Shown here: positions 1-16,438 of the stretch, piece after piece
Layout of the letters: every line of letters begins with the position of its first letter
How positions within the stretch are numbered: position 1 is the stretch's first letter
Notes under the pieces: model-generated
The model's database searches: none
The model's input: the letters and a program-made list of their open reading frames with translations, nothing else
Told to the model about the DNA's origin: nothing
From: Romanomermis culicivorax
Lineage: Eukaryota > Nematoda > Enoplea > Mermithida > Mermithidae
DNA length: 64,000 nucleotides
Reading direction: 5' to 3'
Assembly (NCBI GenBank): GCA_963922205.1
Contig: CAWUHX010000130.1
Location: forward strand, 908,618-972,617
Position numbers and translations under genes: made by a program

Positions 1-365
1 TAAATCAATTGATTTTCATGAGACAAATCGATTTTTGATGAGATGAATCGATTTTCCATGAAATTAATCGATTTTGTAAAATCAATCATTTTTGCATTAA
101 ATCAACCAATTTTAATGAGACAAATCGATTTTTGATGAGATGAATCGATTTTCCATGAAATTAATCGATTTTGTGAAATCAATCATTTTTGCATTAAATC
201 AACCAATTTTAATGAGACAAATCGATTTTTGATGAGATCAATCGAATTTCCATGAAATTAATCGATTTTGTGGAATCAATCAATGTTTCATTAAATCAAT
301 CGATTTTTATGTGATAAATCGATTTTTGGTGTGATGAATCGATTTTCCATGAGATCAATCGATTC
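1..365. repeat. ATCGATTTT satellite with 97-bp higher-order unit
   Basis: Tandem AT-rich repeat of a ~19-20 bp monomer centred on ATCGATTTT. Variants alternate in a fixed order, so that the segment AGACAAATCG recurs at 21, 118 and 215 and a diverged version near 312. This gives a 97-bp higher-order unit of about five monomers. The array is cut by the window edge on the left. No coding potential is seen. Confidence 0.9.
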
Positions 366-3300
366 GTCATGAGATTGAAAGCACTTTTAGAAATATTTTT
401 TTGTAAAGTGTAAAAATTCTTCTAAAAGGTAATTTTTTTGTAAAGCGTAAAAATTTTTGTAATGTGTAAAGTTCTAAATAGAGTGTGTAAACTTTTTTTA
501 AGTGTTAAATTTTCTTAGAATGTAAAAAATTTTCGAAATTGTTAAAATCTTTTATCAAGTGTGAAATATTGTGTAAAATGCAAAAATCTTTGTAAAGTTC
601 AAAAACTATATACTGTATAAATATTTTTAAAGTATAAATTTTTCTCCAAAAATATTGAAATTATCTTAAAGCGTAAAGTTTTTTTGTAAAATGTAAAAAT
701 TTTCTCAACGGCTAAAAATTTTTTCGAATTTTTTGTAGTGTAAAATTTTTGTAAAGTGTACAAAATTTTCTAATGTAAAAATTTTTGTAGTGGTCGAAAA
801 TTTTAGCAGTGTGAAAATGTTTTAGAGCATTAAACTTTTGTTTGGGTTAAAATTTTTTGTAGTGTAATGTTTTTTGTAAACTGTAAATTTTTTACGTGGT
901 GTAAAATTTTTTTCAAAATGTACAAAATTTTGTAAAGTATATAATTTTTTGTAAAGCGTAAAAAATTTTGCTGTGTAAATATTTTTGTAAAGTGTGGAAA
1001 TTTTTGTAAAGTCCTATAATTTATGTAGTTCAAAAGTTTTTGCCAACTCAAAAAATTTTTGCAGTGTAATCTTTTTTGTAAAGTGTAAATTTTTGACATA
1101 GCGTAAAAATTTTTCAAAATAAAAAATTTTTTGTAAAGCGTAAAAAATTTTGTTGGGTAAAGATTTTTGTAAAGTGGAAATTTTTGAAGTGCCTAGATTT
1201 TTGTAAAGTGTAAAATTCTTTGTAGTGTAAAATTTTTTGTAGAATGTAAATAATTTTTTAAGTGCTAATTTTTGTAAAGTTCTATAATTTTTGTAGTGTA
1301 ATGTTTTTTGTAAACTGTAAATTTTTTTACGTGGCGTAAAATTTTTTCAAAATGTAAAAGTTTTCGTAGAGTATATAATTTTTTGTAAAGCGTAAAAAAT
1401 TTTGCTGTGTAAATATTTTTGTAAAGTGTGGAAATTTTTTAAATGCTCAGATTTTTGTAAACTGTAAAATTCTTTGTAGCGTAAATTTTTTCGTAAAATG
1501 TAAATAATTTTGTAAAGTCTAATAATTTTTGTAGTTCAAAACTTTTGCAAACTCAAAAAATTTTTGTAGTTTAATGTTTTTTGTAAAATAAAAATTTTTT
1601 TGTAAAGTAAATAATTTTTTGTGAAGCGTGAAAAATTTTGTTGGGTATAGATTTTTGTAAAGTGTGGAAATTTTTGAAGTGCCCAGATTTTTGTAAAGTG
1701 TAAAATTTTTTGTTGTGTAAAATTTTTTTGTAAAATGTAAAGAATTTTTTAACTGTTAATTTTTGTAAAGTTCTATAATTTTTGTAGTTCAAAAATTTTT
1801 GCCAACTCAAAAAATTTTTGTAATATAATCTTTTTTGTAAAGTGGAAATTTTTGAAGTGCCCAGATTTTTGTAAAGTGTAAAATTTTTTGTAAAATGTAA
1901 ATAATTTTTCAAGTGTTAAAATTTTTGTAAAGTTCTTTAATTTCTGTAGTTCAAAAGTTTTTGCAAACTCAAAAAATTTTTGTAGTGTAATGTTTTTTGT
2001 AAAGTGCAAATTTTTAACATAGCGTGAAATTTTTTCCAGAATATAAAAGTTTTTGTAAAGTATATAATTTTTTGTAAAGCGTAAAAAATTTCGCTGCGTA
2101 AATATTTTTGTAAAGTGTGGAAATTTTTGAAGTGCCCGGATTTTTGTAAAGTGTAAAATTTTTTGTAAAATGTAAATAATTTTTTAACTGTTAAAATTGT
2201 TGTAAAGTCCTATAATTTTTGTAGTTCAAAAATTTTTGCAAACTCTAAAAATTTTTGTAGTGTAATGTTTTTTGTAAAGTGTAAATTTTTAACATAGCCT
2301 GAAATTTTTTTCAGAATGTAAAAGTTTTTGTAAAGTATATAATTTTTTGTGAAGCGTTAAAAATTTTCTTGGGTAAAGATTTTTGTAAAGTGTGGAAATT
2401 TTTGAAGTGCCTAGATTTTTGTAAAGTGTAAAATTTTTTGTTGGGTAAATTTTTTTGTAAAATGTTAATAAATTTCTAATTAATAATTTTTGTAAAGTTC
2501 TATAATTTTTGTAGTGTAATGTTTTTTGTAAACTGTAAATTTTTTTACGTGGCGTAAAATTTTTTCAAAATGTAAAAGTTTTCGTAGAGTATATAATTTT
2601 TTGTAAAGCGTAAAAAATTTTGCTGTGTAAATATTTTTGTAAAGTGTGGAAATTTTTTAAATGCTCAGATTTTTGTAAACTGTAAAATTCTTTGTAGCGT
2701 AAATTTTTTCGTAAAATGTAAATAATTTTGTAAAGTCTAATAATTTTTGTAGTTCAAAACTTTTGCAAACTCAAAAAATTTTTGTAGTTTAATGTTTTTT
2801 GTAAAATAAAAATTTTTTTGTAAAGTAAATAATTTTTTGTGAAGCGTGAAAAATTTTGTTGGGTATAGATTTTTGTAAAGTGTGGAAATTTTTGAAGTGC
2901 CCAGATTTTTGTAAAGTGTAAAATTTTTTGTTGTGTAAAATTTTTTTGTAAAATGTAAAGAATTTTTTAACTGTTAATTTTTGTAAAGTTCTATAATTTT
3001 TGTAGTTCAAAAATTTTTGCCAACTCAAAAAATTTTTGTAATATAATCTTTTTTGTAAAGTGGAAATTTTTGAAGTGCCCAGATTTTTGTAAAGTGTAAA
3101 ATTTTTTTGTAAAATGTAAATAATTTTTCAAGTGTTAAAATTTTTGTAAAGTTCTTTAATTTCTGTAGTTCAAAAGTTTTTGCAAACTCAAAAAATTTTT
3201 GTAGTGTAATGTTTTTTGTAAAGTGTAAATTTTTAACATAGCGTAAAATTTTTTTCAAAATAAAAAAAATTTTTGTGAAGCATATAATTTTTTGTAAAGC

Positions 3301-4598
3301 GTAAAAAATTTTTCTGGGTAAATATTTTTGTAGTGTTGAAATTTTTGAAGTGCCCAGATTTTTGTAAAGTGTAAATTTTCTGTACTTCAACAATTTTTGT
3401 TGCGTAAAATTTTTTGTAAAATGTTAATAATTTTTTAATTGTTAATTTTTGTAAAGTTCAATAATTTTTGTTGCGTAATGTTTTTTGTAAAGTGTAAATT
3501 TTTAACATAGCATGACATTTTTTTCAAAATGTAAAAGTTTTTGTAAAGTAAATTATTTTTGGTGAAGCGTAAAAAATTTTCTTGGGTAAAGATTTTTGTA
3601 AAGTGTGGAAATTTTTGTAGAGCCCAGATTTTTGTAAAGTGTAAAATTCTTTGTAGTGTAAATTTTTTCGTAAAATGTAAATAATTTTGTTGAGTCTTAT
3701 AATTTTTGTAGTTCAAAACTTTTGCAAACAAAAAAAATTTTTGTAGTTAAATGTTTTTGAAAAGTGTAAATTTTTAACATGGCGTAAAATTTTTTTCAAA
3801 ATGTAAAAGTTTTTGTGAAGTATTTAATTTTTTGTAAAGCGTAAAAAATTTTGTTGTGTAAACATTTTTGTGAAGTGGATTTTTGTAAAGTGTAAAATTT
3901 TTTGTTGTGTAAAATTTTTTGTAAAATGTAAATAATTTTTCAACTGTTAATTTTTGTAAAGTTCTATAATTTTTGTAGTTCAAAAGTTTTTGCCAACTCA
4001 AAAAATTTTTGTAGTGTAATGTTTTTTGTAAACTGTAAATTTTTTTGCGTGGCGTAAAATTTTTTTCAAAATGTAAGAGTTTTTGTAAAGTATATAATTT
4101 TTTGTGAAGCGTAAAAAATTTTCTTGGGTAAAGATTTCTGTAAAGTGTGGAAATTTTTGAAGTGCCTAGATTTTTGTAAAGTGTAAATTTTCTGTACTTC
4201 AACAATTTTTGTTGCGTAAAATTTTTTGTAAAATGTAAATAATTTTTTAAGTGTTAGAATTTTTGTAAAGTTCCATAATTTTTTTAGTGTAATGTTTTTT
4301 GTAATGTGTAAATTTTTAACATAGCGTGAATTTTTTTTCAAAATGTAAAGGTTTCTGTAAAGTATACAATTTTTTGTAAAGCGTAAAAAATTTTGTTGGG
4401 TATAGATTTTTGTAAAGTGTGGAAATTTTTGAAGTGCCCAGATTTTTGTAAAGTGTAAAATTCTTTGTAGTGTAAAATTTTTTGTAAAGTGCAAAAATTT
4501 TTGTAAAGTGTAGAATTTTTTTGTAAAGTGCTGGAATTTTGTGTAAAGTATAAAATTTTGTGTAAAGTGTGAATTTTTACCTAGAAATTTAAATTTTT
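366..4598. repeat. TTTTTGTAAAGTGTAAAA satellite, ~4.2 kb
   Basis: Degenerate tandem repeat of a ~20-bp unit like TTTTTGTAAAGTGTAAAAAT. The long minus-strand open frames here (rich in F, T, K, L, Q and N) only translate the repeat and should not be read as genes. A segment at about 1,266-2,010 recurs almost base for base at about 2,484-3,229, an offset of 1,218 bp, so the array grew partly by duplication of kilobase blocks. Confidence 0.9.
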
Positions 4599-5060
4599 TC
4601 AGGGCGTCAAAAAAGGGTCCATTTTCGCCACCAACGAACAAGCGTCCAGTAAAGTTGGCGTCGGCGGTTCCGGCAAACCGATGACCAAATTTCAAAAACA
4701 AGATCGCCATTCGACCCTGGGCGCTTCGAAAATGAATTATTCTACCTTTTGACCACCCACGAAAAAAAAAATTTTTTTTTTGCAAGTTTTTAGGCCGCCA
4801 ATTTTGGACTTTACACTTTTGATGTAAACAGGGTGTCTCCAAAAAAAGTTTACACTAAAATTATACATCCAGACACCCTGTTGTTGTTTTTGTTGTAAAG
4901 TTGCGAGAATTTTCCGGAATAAAATTTTGTGGAAAATTTGTTTTTTTTTCAGTTTACATTTTTGGTGTAAAGCTATGTTTTTAGAATTTATCGATTTTTC
5001 TAGTCCGGTTTAAAGTTTAAAATTCTCTGATAACTCCGGATTCGAATTCTGCTCATCATC
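4599..5060. other. Single-copy island between two satellites
   Basis: A GC-richer stretch (about 4,599-4,780) interrupts the satellites. It is open in one minus-strand frame, but that frame runs on into the satellite and has no recognisable domain or splice structure. It may be the remnant of a mobile element or of an exon. The inverted repeat at 4,829-4,880 lies at its right edge. Confidence 0.5.
4829..4880. repeat. 10-bp inverted repeat CAGGGTGTCT / AGACACCCTG
   Basis: CAGGGTGTCT at 4,829-4,838 is matched exactly by its reverse complement at 4,871-4,880, with a 32-bp AT-rich loop. It could be a very short terminal-inverted-repeat element or a joined pair of transposon ends. No target-site duplication is evident. 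Confidence 0.7.
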
Positions 5061-7380
5061 ACGATTCGAAAGATACCTATCACTTGATATTTTCAGCAAA
5101 CAGTAATTATTTCAAATGTTAGCTGATAAATTTGATTTTTTTTAAATTTTTATTAAATTTAAGTTTCAATTAAATTCAAATTTTATATTTTGAAATTTAA
5201 TCAGATATTTTAATTTTTAATTCGATATTTTAAAATTCAATTTGATATTTTAAATTTGAATTCAATATTTTAAATTTCAATTTGATTCTTTAAAATTTAA
5301 ATTGATATTTTTGAAAAATTATTTTGATATTTCGAAATTAGAATTCATATTTTAAAATTTGATTTTCTAAATTTTCCTTTCATATTTTAAATTTTGGGTC
5401 AATATTTTGAATTTTAATTTGATATTCCGAATTTTAAACTTTTATTTTAGTGTTGTGAATTGTGATTTGATATTCAAATTTTATTTCCATATTTCAATTT
5501 GAAATTCTGAATTTTAATTTGATATTTCAAATTTTAATTTGATATTTTAAATTTTAATTTGATATTTCAAATTTAAATTTGATATTGGAAATTTTAATTT
5601 GATATTTGAAATTTGAATCTGATACTTCAAATTTGAATTTGATATTTGAAATTTGAAATTTTGATTTGTTATTTTGAATTTTGATTTGTTATTTTGAATT
5701 TTGATTTGTTATTTTGAATTTAATTTGATATTTTTTATTTTATATTGTGATTTGATATTTAAATTTTTTTTCATATTCATATTTGAATTCTGAATTTTAA
5801 TTCGAAATTTCAAATTTTAACTTGATATTTCAAATTTCAATTTGGTAATTTTAAATTTTGATTTCTTACTTTGAATTTTAATTTCATATTTGTAACTTTA
5901 ATTATATTTCGGTTTTTGATTTGATATTTTCTGAATTTTAATTTGATATTTCGGATTTTAATTTGATATTTCGGATTTTAAATTGATATTTCGGATTTTA
6001 AATTTTTATTTTAGTATTGCGAATTGTGATTTTATATTCAAATGTTATTTCAATTTAAAATTCTGAATTTTAATTTGTTATTTCAAATTTGAATTTGGTA
6101 TTTGAAATTTTGATTTGTTATTTTGAATTTGATAATTCAAATTTTAAATTTTGATTTGTTTTTTTTTTAATTTCAATTTGATATTCAGAACTTCAATTAT
6201 CTTTTGGGTTTTAATTTGATATTTTCCGTATTTTTAAGTTGATATTTTATTCCCTTTCGATATTTTAAATTTTAATTCGATATTTTAAATCTCAATTTGA
6301 TATTTTTAATTTTGATTTGATATTTCTAATTGTATTTGATATTTCAATTTTAATTTGATTTTTTTAATTTTAATTTTTTTTATTTTAATTTGATATTTTT
6401 AGCTTTAATTTTTTTTCTTCAACTTGATATTTTTTAATTTTAATTTGATATTTTTAATTTTAATTGGATATTTTTAATCTTAATTTGATATTTTGGATTC
6501 CAACTTGATATTTTTAATTTTAATTTGTTATTTTGAATTTTTCTCTGGAATTTTAAATTTTAATTTAATATTTTGAGTTTTACTTAGATATTTTCAATAT
6601 TTTAATTTTCAATGTCACGTTTTTAATCTTACTTTGATATTTTAAACTTTAATTTGATATTTTAAGTTTTAATTTGATACTTTTTGAATTTTAATTTGAT
6701 ATTTTCAATTGATAATTCAAATTTCGATTCTATTATTGTGAATTGTGATTTAATATATAAATTTTATTCCCTTGTTTCAATTTGAAATTCTGAATTTCAA
6801 TTTGATATTTTACTTTTTAAATTGATATTCCAATTTCTAAATTGGCATTTCAAATTTAAATTTGATGTTTAAAATTTTAATTTGAAATATCAAATTATGA
6901 TTTGATATTTTAAATTTTAATTCATTATTTCAAATTTCAATTTTTTAAATCTTATTTTGATACTTTAAATTTTAATTTGATATTTCCAATTCTAATTAGA
7001 TATTTTTTATTTCAATTCGATATTTGATATTTAAAATTTTACTATAAATTCTAAATTTTAATTTGCTATTTTTAATTTTAATTTTAATTTGATATTATCA
7101 GTTTCGATATGATATTTTAAAATTTAATTTGATATTTGAAACTTCAATCTGATATTTGAAATTTTAATTTGCTATTCTAAATTTTAATTCAATATTTTAA
7201 ATTTCAATTTGACATTTAAATTTTAGTATCTTTTTTAAGACAATAATTTGATATTACGAATTCTAAATTGTTTTTGTAGATTACAACTTTAAATTTTAAA
7301 ATTTTAATTTTTTAAATTTTAATTTGATTTTTTGAATTTTCATATTTTGAATTTTGACTTTCAATTAAACTTTATTTAAT
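5061..7380. repeat. TTTGATATTTTAAATTTTAA satellite
   Basis: About 2.3 kb of a degenerate ~18-20 bp repeat alternating TTTGATATT with runs of AATTTTAA or AATTTCAA. Its unit differs from the two arrays to its left. There is no coding potential. Confidence 0.85.
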
Positions 7381-8019
7381 AAATTATTCCAATTAATTAA
7401 TGAATCTATGGCAAATAAATTAATGAAAAAATAAGATCAAATCAAATTAGTTAATTGTTAAATTGAATCTGTTGTCAAAATTAATTGTTTATATTATCGA
7501 CAATTAAATAAATCAAATAATTAGTTTAAAATCTTTTTTTTTAATTTTAATAAGAATGAAAATTTAAATGAAAATAATTTTTGCTTGTTACCAACAATTG
7601 ATTAAAAATAAATTATAATTTTTTTTAATTTTATTATTTTAACAATAAATTAATTAAATTTATTTGATTTAATAAATAGTCAAAGAATAGTATTAACTTA
7701 TTATATTCTATGCTGACATTATGTAATAATAGCAAACAATAATTAAACAACGAAAATATTAATTAAATAAATTCATTTATTAAATATTTAATTTAATTAA
7801 TTAAATTTCATGAAAATTTAATTAATTAAATTTCATGAAATTCTATTTTTTATTATTGTCCACAATTAAATAAGTATATATAATGATTAAAAAGCAAACA
7901 AATTACAACAACATGTAAATATGAAAGTAAAACAACTCACAAAATATACATTTAATGATAGACATATTCCAGAACATTCCAAATTATGAAAAGTACAGTA
8001 TATAGACATTTCTCGGAAT
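7381..8019. other. AT-rich DNA without recognised features
   Basis: Very AT-rich sequence with short repeats of TTAATTAAAT type. I see no gene. Its right end lies just beyond the polyadenylation signal proposed for the minus-strand gene at 8,153-13,525. Confidence 0.6.
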
Positions 8020-8025
8020 TTTATT
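8020..8025 (-). promoter_or_regulatory. AATAAA polyadenylation signal
   Basis: AATAAA on the minus strand, 127 bp beyond the proposed TGA of the 8,153-13,525 gene. It supports the last exon assigned there. Confidence 0.55.
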
Positions 8026-8152
8026 TGCAAAAATATCTACTTGCTTATATTTTACATTTTTACAGTTTACTGTAAAAATTTTGTAAAGCGTTGCAAACAT
8101 AGTATTGTAAAAATTGTAATGTAGATTTTCTATTGCAACACATCCATAATTT

Positions 8153-13525
<5,373 letters not shown>

Positions 13526-13691
13526 ATTTTCTCAAAGTATTATTTGAGTATAGTTTTTTTAACATTTACCTCTGTTACTATGGTTACAATGTAGAAATCC
13601 AAATTTGGTATTAGGTAACATTTAAATAAGTTAAACATTGATATTAATTTAAATTAATCAATTTAAATGTAAATTAAAAAATACATTGCTT

Positions 13692-13930
<239 letters not shown>

Positions 13931-14104
13931 AAATTTGGTATGCAGTAACATTTAACTACAGTCACAAAATTTATTTCAATTTAAATTAATTAATTTCAAT
14001 GTCAATGCAAAAATTGTGATAAAAAATGAAGAAAAAACTAAAATCAATTTGACTCAATTTTCAAAACACAATTTGATTTTATATTTTATTAAACAAAAAC
14101 TTAC

Positions 14105-14278
14105 CAACAAATCGCCCCGCTCCCAATGTGCCAAAACCTGCTGACTGGAACAATACTGCGAAAACACATTTCGCAAGGCTACAGTATCTTTTGATAGGTC
14201 ACAACTTTCTGCACCAGTAGACTGCAACCTGCTGATCAAATTCAAAAGTGACACATTTGATTTGCAATTACCATCCAT
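14105..14278 (-). CDS. Candidate first exon, 58 codons, unknown product
   Basis: An open frame begins with ATG at 14,278 and ends in phase 0 at a strong GTAAGT donor (14,104-14,099). The encoded segment has ordinary soluble-protein composition, four cysteines and the sequence QYCSSQQVLAHWERGD near its end. An in-frame stop lies just upstream of the ATG. It cannot join the MSLIGEG exon at 13,525 in frame, but it could join the phase-0 acceptor at 13,121, which would make it an alternative first exon of the neighbouring cysteine-rich gene. It may instead belong to a separate gene whose other exons I cannot see. Confidence 0.4.
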
Positions 14279-14289
14279 AGCTCAGATTC

Positions 14290-16370
14290 CAATTCGGTGT
14301 TAACGTATGCGAAATTGAATAGAAGACGCGCACACACTATTTCTCTACCACTAAATCCAACTACAGTAATTATTATGGAATGGTCCACCATTGCTGATCC
14401 AGTCCAAACCTGCGGGCAACATGCCAAAAATGACAAAAGTTTCTAAATCAGCGGAAACACCACAGTATCATATTCACACCCAAATAGACCAAAAACGTAG
14501 GTTGCCAGTGTGAATTCAGATCCATCAACAACATCTGCATCCAGGGTTTAGACAACAATTGGACCTCAGCACCTGCGAGGAGTGAAAAAAAGACGCACAC
14601 ACCTTTTTGCATTTACAAATCTAGCTACAGTAATCACCATTAAATGGTCCCCTACAGCTGATCTAGTCTAAACCTGCAGGCAACATGCAAAAAATGACAA
14701 CATTGTCTAAAGGGTTGGAAACACACCCAACATATTGACAACAAAATATAGCAAAAATGTGCATTCGACATCAGCCAGTGTGAATCCAAATAAAGGCTAC
14801 ATCTGTGAGTACATGTTAATAAAAGATGCACGCAAGCTGTTCATTTACTGAATTTGGCTACAGTAAATACCATGAAATGGTCCATCATAGCTGATCCAGT
14901 CCAAACCTGCAGGCAGCTGCAAAAAATGACAGACATGCCTGAATGGGTGGAAACACACTCAACATATTGATACCAAAATACACCAAAAATATTCCAATTA
15001 ATTCGACATCTGTAAGTATGTGTTAATAATAGATGCATAATATGCACTGTTTGTCTAATAAATCTGGCTACAGTAATTACCTTGAAATGGTCCACTACAG
15101 CTGATCCACTCCAAACCTGCAGGCAACATGTGAAAGATGACAAAAGTGTTTAAATAGGTAGAAACACACCCAACATATTGACTCCAGAATGAGCCAAAAA
15201 TGTGAGTTCAACATCAGCTGGTGTGAATTCAAATGAAGTCGACATTTCTGAGCATGAGTGAATAGAAGATACACACACACACACACACACTTTTCGTCTA
15301 CCAAATCTGGCTACAGTAATTCCATGGAATGGTCCATCACAGCTGATCCAGTCTAAACCTGCAGGCAACATGCAAAAAATGACAAAAGTGTCTAAATGTG
15401 TTGAAACACACTACAAGGATTCAATACTAAAATACAGCAAAAATGTGTATTCAGCATCAGCCAGTGTGAATTTGTACAAGTGAACAAAAGACACATGCTC
15501 ACAGTTCGTTTACAAAATTTGGCTACAGTAATTACCATGCAATGGTCCATCATAGCTATTCCAGTCCAAACCTGCTGGCAACATGTAAAAAATGACTAAA
15601 GTATCTAAATGGGTGGAAACACGCCCAACATATTGACATCACAATAGGCCAAAATTGTGCATTTGGCATCAGCCAGTGTGAATACGAATGAAGTCGACAT
15701 CCCTCAGTACGAGTAAATAAAAGACACACACACACACTGTTCAATTACCAAATTTGACTACAGTAATTACCTTAAAATGGTCCACTATAGCTGATCGGGT
15801 CCAAACCTGCAGGCAACATGCAAAAAATGACAAAAGTGTCTAAATAGGTGCAAACACACTATGACATATTGAGACTGAAATTCGCCAAAAATGTTCATTC
15901 AGCATCAGCCAGTGTGAATTTGAGGGAAGTCGACATCTGTGAGTACAAATGAACAATAGACGCACTTGGACAGTTTGTTTACAAAATTTGGCTACAGTAA
16001 TTACCATGAAATGGTCCACTATAGCTGATCCAGTCCAAACCTGCAGGCGACATGCAAAAAATGAAAAAAGGTGTCTAAATGGGTGGAACTACATTGCAAC
16101 ATATTTACACCAAAATGCATTAAAAACGTGTATTTAGCATCAGCCACTGTGAATTCAACTGAAGTCGACATGTGTGAGTACTTGTTAATAAAAAACACGC
16201 ACACACTGTTCATTTACCAAATTTGGCTACAGTAATTACCATGAAATGGTCCATCATAGCTGATCCAGTCCAAACTTGAGGACAACATGCGAAAAATGAC
16301 AAAAGTGTCTAAATCAGCGGAAAGACACTACAACACCAAAATCCACAAAAAATGCTTGATTCTTACAAAG
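14290..16370. repeat. Tandem array of ~230-bp units containing an LTR end
   Basis: About nine units, marked by CTACAGTAATTACCATGAAA or close variants near 14,362, 14,627, 14,860, 15,070, 15,311, 15,524, 15,759, 15,991 and 16,228. Each unit continues through a segment ending in GGAAACACACTACAACA. That segment matches the terminal part of the solo LTRs found at 19.8, 23.6, 31.8, 37.1, 45.9 and 63.1 kb, though diverged from them. Short (CA)n runs occur in several units, for example near 15,270. Confidence 0.85.
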
Positions 16371-16389
16371 AACGCTTTTTTCCAAAACT

Positions 16390-16400
16390 TATTTTTTCAG
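16390..16400 (+). promoter_or_regulatory. Probable spliced-leader trans-splice acceptor
   Basis: TATTTTTTCAG ends at 16,400, 38 bp before the ATG of the carbonyl reductase gene, with no upstream exon visible. In nematodes a U-rich TTTCAG just before a start codon typically receives a spliced leader. This is an inference from consensus. Confidence 0.5.
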
Positions 16401-16438
16401 GATCATTATTCTATTTTACATAAAAAATTTTACGAATC

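Noticed and set aside
830-4842. Long minus-strand open frames rich in F, T, K, L, Q and N
   Set aside because: They only translate the ~20-bp satellite; the overlapping frames give similar peptides and no domain or splice signal supports a gene.
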